From Branchipolynoe longqiensis (taxonomy: Eukaryota > Annelida > Polychaeta > Phyllodocida > Polynoidae), in contig CM059188.1 in assembly GCA_030323885.1 (NCBI GenBank), positions 109,713,263 to 109,777,262 on the forward strand: a stretch of DNA of 64,000 nucleotides. Direction: 5' to 3'. Of the stretch, positions 22,148 to 33,108 are shown one piece after another. Positions within the stretch are counted from its first letter, which is position 1; each line of letters opens with the position of its first letter. The position numbers and the translations under genes are program-made. Below the pieces are notes generated by a model. That model saw only the letters and a list, made by a program, of their open reading frames with translations. It made no database searches and was not told the DNA's origin.

Positions 22148-22905
22148 GCCTGCAAGAAGATCTGGCACTTCGGTAAGGTCTGCTGGAGCAGACTGGGCAG
22201 GGTCAACAAATTGGCCGTTGAAGAGCCCGACCCTCACAATGCTGAGAAAGACCCAGATCCGGCGGAGGTCAATGTGTTGACAACGGATCTGTTCGTCGGT
22301 GCCATTGACCACGGTGCCGAGCAAGACGCCGAGCTGTGGTACGCGACCGTCCGAGTGAACGGTCGTCCTGTCAAGTTCAAGCTCGACACCGGGTCGGAGG
22401 CAAACCTGCTTCTGAGGAACGTCTTCGACAGAGTTGCTCCGGGGCAGCTGACGAACACCAGGTGTTCATTGGTGACGTTCTCGGGACATCGGATCACTCC
22501 TGACGGTGAGGCGTCGGTCGACGTGAATGGCCGAAACTTCAGGTTCCAAGTGGTGCGGAACTGTCATCCTATTTTGGGGAAACAGGCCTGTGTGACATTG
22601 AACCTGTTGGCGTGGGTCGACGAGGTGCACTCTGCCGTGCCGACAAACATTTCCAAGCCGAACGACAGTCCCCGCACCCAGGCTGAACAGCTGGTAAGCG
22701 AATACAGAGACGTGTTTCAAGGTTTAGGTCTGATCAAAGCAAATGCTGTCATTCATGTTGATAAATCTGTACAACCTGTTATAGATCTGCCTAGAAGAAT
22801 CCCATTTGCAATTCAAAGTAAAGTGCGTAGTGAACCTGATCGCATGGTAGAGATGGGTGTAATAGTTGAGCAGGATGAACCTACCGAGTGGGTTAATTCC
22901 ATACT
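22148..22905 (+). pseudogene. Protease and truncated RT of the second LTR element
   Basis: The frame holds the protease core VKFKLDTGSEANLLL (DTG) and, near 22760, the RT entry sequence DLPRRIPFAIQSKVRSEPDR and EPTEWVNSI, the counterpart of PTDWVSDMV in the 10-kb element. The coding match stops at about 22905. The open frame runs on to 23248 only by chance through antisense LINE sequence. Confidence 0.82.
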
Positions 22906-23766
22906 TACTTACTTACGCCTACCGCCCAACTTTGGGCACAGGCCACGAACAAGGGCTCTCCAGTTATCCTGGTCCTGGGCCATCTTCTCCAGCTGTATCC
23001 ATGTATGGCCAGACCTCTTCACATCTGCCTCCAGGTCACGACGCCAACTGTTTCTTGGCCTGCCTCTCTTCCTTTTCCCCTGTGGATTCCAGGAGAGGGC
23101 ATGTCTTGCGGTGTTGGATGCAGGCTTGCGAAGGGTATGGCCAACCCATCTCCAGCGTCTCCGAAGGATCTCCTCCTCAACAGGCTGCTGTTCTGTTCGC
23201 TGCCATAGCTCCAGGTTACTGATGGTGTTTGGCCAGCATACGTCTTAGGATTTCTTCATGGTGGTGACCGTTGTTCTCCAAGCCTCTGCACCATACAGAA
23301 GAACAGGCTTTACCATGGAGCAAAATAGCCTGATCTTGGTATTCCTAGGCAGCTCTGAGGATCCCCAGACATTGTTCAGCTGATGGAAAGCTGCCCTTGC
23401 TTTCCAATCCGAACCCTCACATCAGTATCTGTCCCTCCCAGCCTGTTGACCACACTTCCAAGATAGGTGAAGCTTTCCACTTCCTCTAGTGCTTCTCCCT
23501 CTAGTCTGGTGGGGGCTGTGTTGTTATTGTTAATTTTGAAGATTTTGCTCTTCACTGTGTGTATAGTGAGGCCAAGGCGTGCTGAGTGAGTTGCGATGAT
23601 AGTGGTCTTCTCCTGCATTTATTGCTGGGTGTTGGAAAGAAGTGCCAGGTCATCAGCAAAGTCGAGGTCATCCAACTGCGTCCAAGGTATCCATTGGATG
23701 CCATTCCTCTTCTGGGCAGTTGATGTCCTCATTACCCAATCTATCACCAAGACGTCCAGAGTCATG
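22906..23766 (-). mobile_element. 5'-truncated antisense LINE inserted in the LTR element
   Basis: On the minus strand, from about 23766 downwards, RT motif LDDLDFADDLALLSN (catalytic FADD), then VESFTYLGSVVNRLGGTDTD, VLLYGAEAW-like sequence, and a C-terminal stretch with KRKRGRPRNSW and GLCPKLGG. It ends in an AAGTAAGTAAGT tail (22905-22916 on +). The (AAGT)n tail and C-terminal block are common in APE-type LINEs. No endonuclease remains. Confidence 0.83.
23376..23700 (-). pseudogene. LINE RT fragment, catalytic FADD region
   Basis: Contains DFADDLALLSN around 23640-23680 and the following FTYLGSVVN region. A TAA after the NTQQ segment and the missing N-terminal RT mark it as dead. Confidence 0.78.
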
Positions 23767-23935
23767 GGTAATATATGCTAATGAGATGCATGATGTTCTA
23801 GACAGTGAGTGAGACAAAGGAGTATGTAAATGAGATGACATCATGGAAAGTTTAGCCGGTGGTTCAGTGACCCCTGGACGGGAATAAACCATTCAGTATC
23901 CTGAAGTCAAAGTGTTCAGACGTTGTACTTTCACA
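23767..23935 (+). repeat. 3' LTR of the second LTR element
   Basis: Matches the 5' LTR from GTAATATATGCTAATGAGATG to TTGTACTTTCACA but carries about 45 extra bases (GCATGATGTTCTAGACAG onward) near its start. Its first bases abut the truncated LINE. Confidence 0.75.
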
Positions 23936-24345
23936 AATACCACCACTGAATAACTACATCTTCAACCAGCAATGCACACAATATAAACCACTATACATGC
24001 ACAACATGGCACTATTTAAAGACTAACCGTTATTAAAACCAAATCTAAATGATATACAAACACAGCATATGATTTAGCCACTAGTGTACATTACTGCACA
24101 CTCTATCTTGATGCACATACCTTGCACTATGTCGAGTACCTATGCTGTACACTATGCAACATAGGCTGCTCCCCCACTTTCTTTTTTATGTTCAGAATGG
24201 GTTGTGCTGCACACAATGCAACACATTCCACTTCCACTATGTACAGATCAAATGCGATGACTCCAATGGCTGGAAGACCAGTGCCCCGGCGCTGACAAAA
24301 TATGTATTCAGATGAATAATATGTTTACCAAAAAAAACAAAAACA
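23936..24345 (+). mobile_element. LINE 3' untranslated fragment with hairpin and A-rich tail
   Basis: Ends AATGGCTGGAAGACCAGTGC, CCCGGCGCTGACAAAAT, then an AATATGTTTACCAAAAAAAA tail, the same terminus as at 6154-6230 and the inverted copies at 58850 and 63190. No coding part remains. Confidence 0.75.
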
Positions 24346-24369
24346 TGGAGGGTTTGCGATTTCCAGGGG

Positions 24370-24450
24370 AGATAGGTGATTTCCTAGGAAATCACTAACC
24401 CCCCATGTCCATATATGGCATGGGGGTTTGCAATTTCCTAGGAAATCACA
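24370..24450. repeat. Inverted repeat around CCCCATGTCCATATATGGCA
   Basis: GTGATTTCCTAGGAAATCAC followed by TAACCCCCCATG is mirrored across the centre ATATATGG by CATGGGGGTTTG and a second TTTCCTAGGAAATCAC. A fold-back structure of unknown origin. Confidence 0.6.
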
Positions 24451-24529
24451 AGTTGGGTTTGCGATTTACAGGGATTGTGATTTACAAATTCTTATTGTGC
24501 ATGCACCAAATATCTCAATGAACTATTAT

Positions 24530-24765
24530 TTACGAGTGTGTTAGTTAAATATCTCTAAAAGTACAACACCTAGAAACAAACTGATTGGAATACACATAGA
24601 AAACATGTTTACAAAAATGATTATATTAAATTGATATGGTTAGGGTTCTGAATTTCTATTATTTTTGAATAAAACTAACGATTTGCACTGTGCGTTCCGG
24701 CAAACTCAAGGCTATCAGGCTTTGTTTACCTATATCTGGAAGTGGCCTCGTTCTCGCGAAATTAG
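24530..24765 (-). mobile_element. End fragment of the 206-bp-repeat element
   Basis: Inverted copy of 26705-26945: contains, in complement, TCGCGAGAACGAGGCCACTT, GTTTGCCGGAACGCACAG and the TATCAATTTAATATAATC monomer core. It is cut off at 24765 by LINE sequence. Confidence 0.75.
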
Positions 24766-25140
24766 GAAGAAGAAAAAAAAAGAAGATCACCAACAAAGAA
24801 GTTCTCAGAAAAATTAAAAATAAGAAAAGCTTGTTTGCCACTATACAGACAAAGAAACTTATTTATTTTGGCCACATCATTCGTCAGAGTTCAATATACC
24901 GTACATTGTTGGAAGGGAAGGTGAATGGCAGCAGAGGCAGAGGGAGACCAAGAACATCATGGTTTACAAATATTTCACAGTGGACAGGCTTGAATTATTC
25001 ACAGTCTATCAGAACAGCACAACATCGGGACAAGTGGAGAACCATTGCATCCAACCCTCGACTAGAGGATGGAACTATTGATTGATTGTTAGTTGAATAT
25101 TACCAAATGCTACAAAGCATGTTTTTTTTTTAATTTGATA
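24766..25140 (+). pseudogene. LINE C-terminal fragment
   Basis: Encodes RKKKKITNKEVLRKIKNKKS, LIYFGHIIRQ, EGKVNGSRGRGRPRTSW and the WTGLNYSQSIRTAQHRDKWR block, the characteristic C-terminal region after RT in many APE-type LINEs. It ends near a T-run at 25120. Only the last ~110 residues are present. Confidence 0.8.
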
Positions 25141-25609
25141 GGAAATCGCAAACCTCAGGTTGCAATAGATGGGATCACGGTTCCGACTGCGCATGAGATG
25201 AAAACGGCTTTGGCAGCAAAGCAAATGGCCATTGAGCTTGTCGATACGTGTAGGGAAAAACTTTGATTTGATTCAAAATGAATAGAAATACATAACAATT
25301 TGGCATAAACATGTATGCATACATGCAATATAATGATCTGATGAATATAGCTAAGACAAAACTAGCCATAGTTAAACATTTAGAGCTAAGAAACATACAA
25401 TTACACACAAAACAATCAGTGATATCCACATCACCATTATTAATTTATGCTCTAAATATTAAAATGCCAAATGTGTCAACATACACTTGTTTCAGAGAAA
25501 TAAATAACCATTATCTGATTAACCCTACTAATTTTCTAGTTCTACATATATCATTAACCATAGGATATAAATAAAAACATTAATAAAATAAATAAGTAAA
25601 ACTGACTCT
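25141..25609. other. AT-rich, no gene seen
   Basis: No supported feature. Confidence 0.4.
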
Positions 25610-26049
25610 GGCCATGGCTCTAACACTAGTCTTGAGTGCAAGTAAATCAGCAACACAAGGAATAATTAGTAGCATATGGTGAATAAGGGGTCAAATTTCC
25701 ATGGATCATCAGCCCATGCTTTTTCTAATCTGTTCTTGAATGAATTTATTGACTCAGCATCAATAACATTTTGTAGGAGACTGTTCCATATATTTATGAT
25801 CCTGTTTGAGAAACTATGTTGCCTTAACTTTGAAATGGCTCTGGGTTTGACTAGTTTGAGAGTATGGCCCGGACTGCCTTCTCTTTTATTCAAGGTGAAA
25901 AATTGGTTCATATCTATTTGATCAAAACCTTTCGTAATTTTAAATACTTCAATTATGTCAGTTCTTTTCCTTCTGTAGGAAAGGGTAGGAACTTTCAATT
26001 CCCTAAGCCTTTGTTCATAGGGTAACACTACCCGGGCGACTCGGGTCAT
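25610..26049 (-). pseudogene. CR1-like LINE 3' coding fragment
   Basis: The minus-strand frame (26049-25666) reads LPYEQRLRELKVPTLSYRRK, TDIIEVFKITKGF, HSFSNRIINIWNSL and SINSFKNRLEKAW, the standard C-terminus of CR1/L2-type RT proteins. A related but distinct copy lies at 55067-55615. It is 5'-truncated, with no RT catalytic box. Confidence 0.83.
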
Positions 26050-26680
26050 CCCAGTCGTCAGAATTTCAAATAGAACACGGCGAGTGGAGTCGACAAATAC
26101 ACGTGCCGTGTGCCAAAAAAGAATAACTTAGATTAATTAAATGGAAATATAGGTAAACTAGGCCATCATAAAATACTTTAAATCCTATTTTGCTGTATTT
26201 TTTATCGGTTATTAAAAAAAAAAAAAGAATTGTCTACCCGAGCACGGAGAAGCATATTCGATTATTCGACCCGAGTTTGTAGGATGTGCGCATGCGCCAA
26301 TAAGTGTCTCGGGTGATCCGAGTTGATGCGAAATCCGCGCATGCGCAGAAGCAACGGGACACGGCTGAGCACGGGAAAACGCTGAAACCGCCACACCGGT
26401 TGCTCTCATACCATGCCTATGTGGTGTGGGAGGTTAAAAATCCCTTGGGTCGGTAAAAGTGTAGGCTCGGGCTTTCTATCGACCAGCAGTGGAGTGAGGA
26501 AGACCAGTCGTCTGTGACTGGGATTTCCCCTGCTTGGGACAACTAATGTACCCCCCCCCCCCAAAAAAAAGAGAGACAAATAAGTGTTCACACTTCCTGT
26601 CTACCATTCGCTATATATCGCAGTGTATTAGCATGTGCCATGTGCTTCTCTGGGTTTGTTTTGCTCTGACGCATCACACA
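26050..26680. other. No gene seen; poly-A and poly-C runs
   Basis: An A-run at 26214-26226 and a C-run at 26551-26562 followed by A. The GC-rich middle (26230-26400, CGCATGCGC words) has no recognisable product. Confidence 0.4.
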
Positions 26681-26775
26681 ATACACGATAACACGGTTTG
26701 GCCTTATATGGGCATGTCCTAATTTCGCGAGAACGAGGCCACTTCCGGATATAGGTAAACAAAGCCTGATAGCCT

Positions 26776-27590
26776 TGAGTTTGCCGGAACGCACAGTGCA
26801 AATCGTTAGTTTTATTCAAAAATAATAGAAATTCAGAACCCTAACCATATCAATTTAATATAATCATTTTTGTAAACATGTTTTCTATGTGTATTCCAAT
26901 CAGTTTGTTTCTAGGTGTTGTACTTTTAGAGATATTTAACTTTTTCTCTCTGAAGATTGCTCACTGCCATTGACAATGCATTGAGTATGCCGGTACGAGC
27001 AGTGCAAAACGTCAGTTTGATTCAAAACTAATAGAAATCCAGAACCCTAACTATATCAATTTAATATAATCTTTTTTGTAAACCAGTTTTCTATGTGTAT
27101 TCCAATCAGTTTGTTTCTAGGTGTTGTACTTTTAGAGATATTTAACTTTTTCTCTCTGAAGATTGCTCACTGCCATTGACAATGCATTGAGTATGCCGGT
27201 ACGAGCAGTGCAAAACGTCAGTTTGATTCAAAACTAATAGAAATCCAGAACCCTAACAATATCAATTTAATATAATCTTTTTTGTAAACCAGTTTTCTAT
27301 GTGTATTCCAATCAGTTTGTTTCTAGGTGTTGTACTTTTAGAGATATTTAACTTTTTCTCTCTGAAGATTGCTCACTGCCATTGACAATGCATTGAGTAT
27401 GCGGTACCAGCAGTGCAAATCATTAGTTTTATTCAAAAATAATAGAAATCCAGAACCCTAACCATATCAATTTAATATAATATTTTTAGTAAACATGTTT
27501 TCTATGTATATTACAATCAGTTTGTTTCTAGGTGTTGTAGTTTTATAGATATTTCACTTTTTCTGTAAAAAGAATGCTCACTGCCACACT
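26776..27590 (+). repeat. 206-bp tandem array, block 1
   Basis: About four monomers, each with TATCAATTTAATATAATC, GTAAACCAGTTTTCTATGTG, AGGTGTTGTACTTTTAGAGA and TTGCTCACTGCCATTGACAA. Middle monomers are nearly identical; the outer ones diverge. Confidence 0.88.
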
Positions 27591-27778
27591 GGTGATACTG
27601 CCACGCGTGTTTGTTTACCTGCGAACACGAATTAGGTCAAGATGGCCGCCAAACCATGTTTAGGTGTATTCACCGCACCGCTGAATACACGATAACACGG
27701 TTTGGCCTTATATGGGCATGTCCTAATTTCGCGAGAACGAGGCCACTTCCAGATATAGGTAAACAAAGCCTGATAGCC

Positions 27779-28390
27779 TTGAGTTTGCCGGAACGCACAG
27801 TGCAAATCGTTAGTTTTATTCAAAAATAATAGAAATTCAGAACCCTAACCATATCAATTTAATATAATCATTTTTGTAAACATGTTTTCTATGTGTATTC
27901 CAATCAGTTTGTTTCTAGGTGTTGTACTTTTAGAGATATTTAACTTTTTCTCTCTGAAGATTGCTCACTGCCATTGACAATGCATTGAGTATGCCGGTAC
28001 GAGCAGTGCAAAACGTCAGTTTGATTCAAAACTAATAGAAATCCAGAACCCTAACTATATCAATTTAATATAATCTTTTTTGTAAACCAGTTTTCTATGT
28101 GTATTCCAATCAGTTTGTTTCTAGGTGTTGTACTTTTAGAGATATTTAACTTTTTCTCTCTGAAGATTGCTCACTGCCATTGACAATGCATTGAGTTTGC
28201 CGGAACGCACAGTGCAAATCATTAGTTTTATTCAAAAATAATAGAAATCCAGAACCCTAACCATATCAATTTAATATAATATTTTTAGTAAACATGTTTT
28301 CTATGTATATTACAATCAGTTTGTTTCTAGGTGTTGTAGTTTTATAGATATTTCACTTTTTCTGTAAAAAGAATGCTCACTGCCACACTG
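27779..28390 (+). repeat. 206-bp tandem array, block 2
   Basis: Three monomers with the same order of variants as block 1 but one central monomer fewer, which points to block duplication followed by unequal exchange. Confidence 0.86.
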
Positions 28391-28490
28391 GTGATACTGC
28401 CACGCGCGTTTGTTTACCTGCGAACACGAATTAGGTCAAGATGGCCGCCAAACCGTGTTTAGGTGTATTCACCGCACCGCTGAATGATGG

Positions 28491-29323
28491 CGATAACCTG
28501 CTACACCGGAATGCAATAACATCAAATCTCATACAGCCGGCTACCAGCGGACTGGAAAGGTTCAACATTCGGCATATGTTGAGGGGTGGTCGCCTACCGG
28601 TATAACCAACAATAAACAAGTTTCTTTTTAAATTAACATATCATATAACTTATTATGACTATTTCATATATAAATTCATTATGATACCAATATAAATATA
28701 TACCGCTGTTGAGATAAATATATGTGTTGTTTACAACATTGAGATATGTACCCCTGTACCGGACGATTCCATAATATAAACCTATATAGTCCTTAGCAAT
28801 GGAAACATCCCCCCTCTCTAAACCAACCAGTGATATCGTACTACTGCGTTGGAATCTTATCATATACAAACATGGCAAGGTACGGATTGGTTTTTATGTG
28901 TATCATCGTGTTACAGATCAGCATTGGCCCGTGTGTTGTGATGACATTTGTGAGAGCTGTCACAAAGAGGGCAACGTTTGGCGTAAGCCGGTAAGGCGGG
29001 GTTGTTCACCCGACATGACACTCCGTGCTTTAAAAGTGGACTTCCCATGACTTCACATTCATGGTGTTCATGGGTGTAATTGCTATGCAAATTATAGCCT
29101 TCTTGTATGTAATGGATGTTGTTAATGGATTTGGCAAGGTTTCTTCAAATCAGGAAAATGTATTAATTTCCTTCTTTACAATGACATTAAAAGAATAACA
29201 TTTTCATCAACTTTCCGAGCACACAGGAAGTTATCCGGCAATAGTAGAGCCAGGTTCAGAGGTTGGGATGGTTTTGTACTGATTATCAGTCTGATAATTA
29301 AGCTTTGAATGTAACTAATTTAT
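28491..29323. other. No gene supported
   Basis: The small + frame at 28799-29050 has no recognised domain. Rest AT-rich. Confidence 0.4.
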
Positions 29324-29477
29324 ATAAAAATGATAACTCCTTTATAAAAAATACTGTGAGATACGCCCAAACTGCAGTGTATGTGATTATATGCCTATAT
29401 ATAAAAATGATAACTCCTTTATAAAAAATACTGTGAGATACGCCCAAACTGCAGTGTATGTGATTATATGCCTACGA
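29324..29477 (+). repeat. Tandem duplication, 77-bp unit x 2
   Basis: ATAAAAATGATAACTCCTTT, TGTGAGATACGCCCAAACTG and TGATTATATGCCTA repeat at 29324 and 29401 with no visible change, so the duplication is recent. Confidence 0.92.
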
Positions 29478-29754
29478 CTAACTAGCGCAGGGGGCTAAGG
29501 ATACCAACATGGTGCAAACGTGGCACCAAAAACAAAAAAACTCGCATAACTACTGTCTACTAACAGCTAAGATGACAGTACTAACACATTGTCATTGAGA
29601 CGATTGCTCTTCAGCGATGAAAACAAGCCATGGCTTACTCGTTATGGACAGCTTAAATAAACAAACAAAAAATTAAAAAATGGGCGTGGCCCCTCTGGTG
29701 GTTCTATATATAAAAGGTTTCCTTCTTATTTAACTTCTATTTGGTCTTGGTTAA

Positions 29755-30103
29755 AGTTGCATAGTTTGATGAAGCATCAAATTTTCAAAACCAAAACACT
29801 GACCTAGATTTGATTCTACATATTTATCTTAGATATGGGTACAGTTATTAAGCATTTGTTGTCACATAGAAGAGCATGGGGAGTCAAATTAATAGAACCT
29901 GTTACTGCATAAGCCTATGGCATCAGAGTTTTGGCGTGCTTGCCAAAATTAATTTGGCATGTTGTCACTTCAAATATCTCCAAGGTTAGCCATTTAAACT
30001 AAAAGTTTCTTTAACTTAAAGTAAAGTAGCTTAAATGATCAATTTAATGTATTTATCTCAGAAAATGACAGAAACTCAAAGCCATCGGACTATGCATATA
30101 TAA
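29755..30103 (+). mobile_element. TTAA-flanked MITE (AGTTGCAT family)
   Basis: TTAA at 29751-29754 precedes AGTTGCATAGTTTGATGAAG; the right end is CATCGGACTATGCATATATA before a TTAA at about 30104. The body parallels the copy at 50821-51154 (TTAAGCATTTGTTG, TATGGCATCAG). Confidence 0.75.
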
Positions 30104-30610
30104 CTTAAAAGGTATCGGTTTTATTTATTTGCCTATGTCAGCTGACAGCTTAATGTGTAATAGATACTCAAAACTGGTGATGTTCGGTCATGCAAATAAA
30201 CTAGTTTTACTAACTTTTTCCTTTGACTGCGTTTTTACCTGATTCCGTTATAAATCTGACATGCTAGCGTATTGCTAGGATGATCTGAGTATGCATGTTT
30301 TAATGGGATTTTGTAGGCTAACATTTTTACTTTCAGCTTTTATATTCATTCAGTTAACGTATACCATTTGGTGTTAACCATAACCCATGTTACCATGTAA
30401 CACTGTCTTGTCTATTACTAGTATTAGGCATTGCACATAATCGAAATGATCACTGCCACAGTGCTAGTATGATTTGATGTCATGCCTCTCTTCCCCGTTC
30501 CCACCCACCACCCATTTAAAAACTTAGTTGTAATGTGACTGTCTTGTTCAGTGTATGAAAATATGTGGCGATATCAGTCAGATTAAAACGTATTGCTTTA
30601 ACCTATCTAA
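30104..30610. other. No gene seen
   Basis: AT-rich, no supported feature. Confidence 0.4.
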
Positions 30611-31173
30611 AGCCGTGTTTACACGGGCAATTGTAAAGCGAATTAGACAAAGTGATTTATATGAAGCGAATTAGAAGCGCGTTTACACACGGAGCGGTTT
30701 AAGGCAGAAATCGATATCTGCGCATGAGCAAGTCCAGACTAACCAGTGCCAGTTTCGGTTAGTCGACGTCGCCACGAGAGAGTGTGGGTTTGACCTAGAT
30801 ATGTATGGACTGAATCGTATTGGTTTGGAACGGTCAAAACTTCTGCTTTGCAGTGAAAACCTTGAAATAAATCATGAAAAAAATATCTGTGCACAGCTAG
30901 CGGTTTCATAGACCACATTTACCGGAAAGTCAACAAACTCAGGTCTCGACTGTGGCGTCCTTAATCCGCCTCAACTACTTCGCTTGGGTTTACACAGGCA
31001 AGATAGGCCGACTCAAGTTAGATCGCTTCATATGAACTACCTCGCGAGGCGGTTTACATAAAGTGAATCATATGAAGCGAATCAGCCCTAATCCACCTCA
31101 GTGTCCCGTTTACACGGCGAATGTGAGGCGAACTAGGTAAGGCGCTTTATTTGAGCCGTTTTTAAACACGGCT
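30611..31173. mobile_element. MITE, AGCCGTGTTTACAC ends, TAA target duplication
   Basis: Starts AGCCGTGTTTACACGGGCAA and ends GTTTTTAAACACGGCT. Flanked by TAA at 30608-30610 and 31174-31176. No coding capacity. A 3-bp TAA duplication is typical of PIF/Harbinger. Internally it shares GGTTAGTCGACGTCG and GTGTGGGTTTGACC with the copies at 20503 and 33109. Confidence 0.8.
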
Positions 31174-31417
31174 TAATAATCGCCGTTGGATTTGAATGTT
31201 TCTCATTTGAGACGTGTTAACGCTTGCCTCAAATGAATGGCCAGAATATAACATGACCTCGAGCAATGTTGGCTTGTCTGAGGAATAAATACCCTTACCA
31301 GTATACTAGCACATTCTTTAAGATGGGTAACCGTATCCTGATAAGACTGTAATTGAGGCAGGCTGGTCTTGCCATTTTATTTGATAATTGTGGTTGAAGC
31401 CCATTTACGGTGGGCGT

Positions 31418-32091
31418 GACCAGACGGGATGACCGAATGAGTTAGAGCGCCCGTCTCCCGTGCTGGTAGGTCGTGGGTTCGAGCCCTGGTCGAGTCAAAC
31501 CCATGACTTATAAATTGATACTTGTCGCTTCCTAGCCTGGCGCTCGGCATTATTAGGATAGGACAAGGACTGGTTAGCTCAGTGTCAGGATAATGCAGGG
31601 ATGAAAGATCTCCGCAGTTTCACGGATTTCCGCAATTATTTATATTTACCGATTAACTTTAAACATTAAAAAAAAATGATATGTATATGACAACACTTGG
31701 GGGAGTTCGAATCCCATTTTTAAATGACCTTGGATCTTGCTAGAACATCAAACCCAAACAAGAGCGAGTCCAGTATGGGTGATAATACAGTCATTACAAG
31801 GTTAATTGAAAACTGACTTCCGGTATTTTTCCGCGAATCCCTGACGGTGCTATTGCTAAGTATATGGGAGAAGATCTGCGTTATCACGGAAATTTGCCAT
31901 TGGCGGCCTGATTTCCGCGATTTTAGCCGGAGACCACTTTCATCCCTGATAATGTGACTGAGTGCGATATCGGGTCATGGTTTCCCAGTGGGACAGCACT
32001 ATAAAGTTGTCATGAGTGCGCACTGTCACAAGTTGGTACCCGTCCTGATATGATCTTAGATGTTGCTAGGACGTAAAACAACAAACAAACA
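31418..32091 (+). mobile_element. tRNA-derived SINE, family A, split by a nested MITE
   Basis: Head GGGATGACCGAATGAGTTAG (A-box-like) and GGTTCGAGCC (B box), body CGGCATTATTAGGATAGGAC, tail CCGTCCTGATATGATCTTAG then GACGTAAAACAACAAACAAA. Possible target duplication GTGGGC(G/A)T on both sides. The MITE at 31596-31948 interrupts it. Pol III transcription and mobilisation by a LINE are inferred from the family type. Confidence 0.85.
31596..31948. mobile_element. MITE with 6-bp target duplication ATAATG, inside a SINE
   Basis: CAGGGATGAAAGATCTCCGC to CTTTCATCCCTG, flanked by ATAATG at 31590-31595 and 31949-31954. The uninterrupted SINE copy at 35542 carries a single GATAATGTGACTGAGTG at this point, which proves both the boundary and the duplication length. 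Confidence 0.92.
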
Positions 32092-32606
32092 GTGGGCATC
32101 GTAATGGGGGAGGTAAACTCACGTTATAAATTAATATCTGATGCATATAATTGAATATTGTCAACCCAAATGCGCCTACCAATTATCTGGATCTCTAGTA
32201 TAGCTGTATCCGGCCATAGCCATATATATAAGTGCCAGTTATCAGCCTTGAACTGGTGACACCTTGGACTCCTAATATAGCATTATGCAAGTGTCGGGTT
32301 ATCAGTTAAGAATTGGTGCACATCCGAGATAACTATTCTTTATCTATCTCACCCGCATATACATCATTGTGGGTGTGGGCTGCCAAGGACCACTTTATTG
32401 GGTGAAAAGGTAGGCCATCGTTGCTCTAAAATGGGCTTCCTTGTATTGAAAAATGCAATATTTGTTACGGTTATTTAAAAACCGATGAAAAGATGCTACC
32501 GTCTATAATAAGCATTTGGCCAAATAAAAAAAAAGTTGATCGTCCTTTTGAAATAAAAATCTGGGTTGGGCAGGCGGTTTTTATTGTGTTTTTTTTTTTG
32601 TGTCGA
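32092..32606. other. No gene seen
   Basis: Intervening AT-rich sequence with no supported feature. Confidence 0.4.
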
Positions 32607-32915
32607 CAGGACACGGTGGCCGAATCGGCAGAGTGCAGGCCTCCTGTTTGGAAGGTCGGGAGTCCAATTCCCAGTCGACTCAAACCAATGACTTACAAAA
32701 TTGATACTTGTCACTTCGTAGTCTGGCGCTCAGCATTATTAGGATAGGGCAAGGACTGGTCGGTCAGTGTCAGTATGTGACTGAGTGGGATATCAGGTCA
32801 TGGGGCTGGTGGCCTTGTTTTCTCGGGGGCAGCACTATAAGGTTACCATGAGTGAGCACTGGCACAAGTTGGTACCCGTCCTGATGTGGCTTTAGATGTT
32901 GCCAGGATGTAATAT
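32607..32915 (+). mobile_element. tRNA-derived SINE, family A
   Basis: Head GGTGGCCGAATCGGCAGAGT, B-box region GGGAGTCCAATTCCC, then GGCGCTCAGCATTATTAGGA and tail CCGTCCTGATGTGGCTTTAG, GTTGCCAGGATGTAA. More diverged than the 35542 copy. Confidence 0.82.
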
Positions 32916-33108
32916 GTAACTATGTTGCACAAATTTGTGTTCTTATGAAGTTTGAAAAAAAAAAGAGACAATCAAATCAGGGGCTGGCGATTTTTCAGGC
33001 AAAGGCGGGGACGATCAACATTTTATTTTCAGTTTTTTTTTGCCTATGGGGGATCCATTCCAACCGGTTCAAAGGCAGCTGTGTAGACCTGGTTAGTCCA
33101 TCATGATG
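32916..33108. other. No gene seen
   Basis: Short A- and T-runs; nothing supported. Confidence 0.4.

Larger units (their letters stand above)
21269..23935 (+). mobile_element. Second Ty3/gypsy-type LTR element, pol replaced by antisense LINE
   Basis: LTR-like ends at about 21269-21391 and 23767-23935 share GAGATGACGTCATGGAAAG and GTTCAGACATTGTACTTTCA. Between them lie gag, protease and the first part of RT. At about 22906 the sequence becomes an antisense LINE that runs up to the start of the 3' LTR. So most of RT, RNase H and integrase are gone. No target duplication was recognised, so the outer boundaries are approximate. Confidence 0.83.
26681..28490 (+). mobile_element. Two-block element built of a 206-bp tandem repeat with inverted ends
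   Basis: The anchor TTGAG in CATTGAGTATGC recurs at 26981, 27187 and 27393 and again at 27985 and 28191, exactly 206 bp apart. Each array is preceded by AATACACGATAACACGGTTT (26681 and 27684, 1003 bp apart) and followed by a segment ending AAACCRTGTTTAGGTGTATT (27655 and 28452). The leading AACACGGTTTGGCC...CCTAATT and the trailing complement of AATTAGG...GGCCGCCAAACCGTGTT are inverse matches, so each block looks like a terminal-inverted-repeat element with internal tandem copies. The second block has one monomer fewer. Confidence 0.82.

Noticed and set aside
22906..23248. Continuation of the LTR element pol frame beyond 22905
   Set aside because: The DNA here is an antisense LINE; the open frame is accidental.
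31440..31500. tRNA gene call on the SINE head
   Set aside because: Followed by SINE body and tail and repeated elsewhere; no complete cloverleaf.
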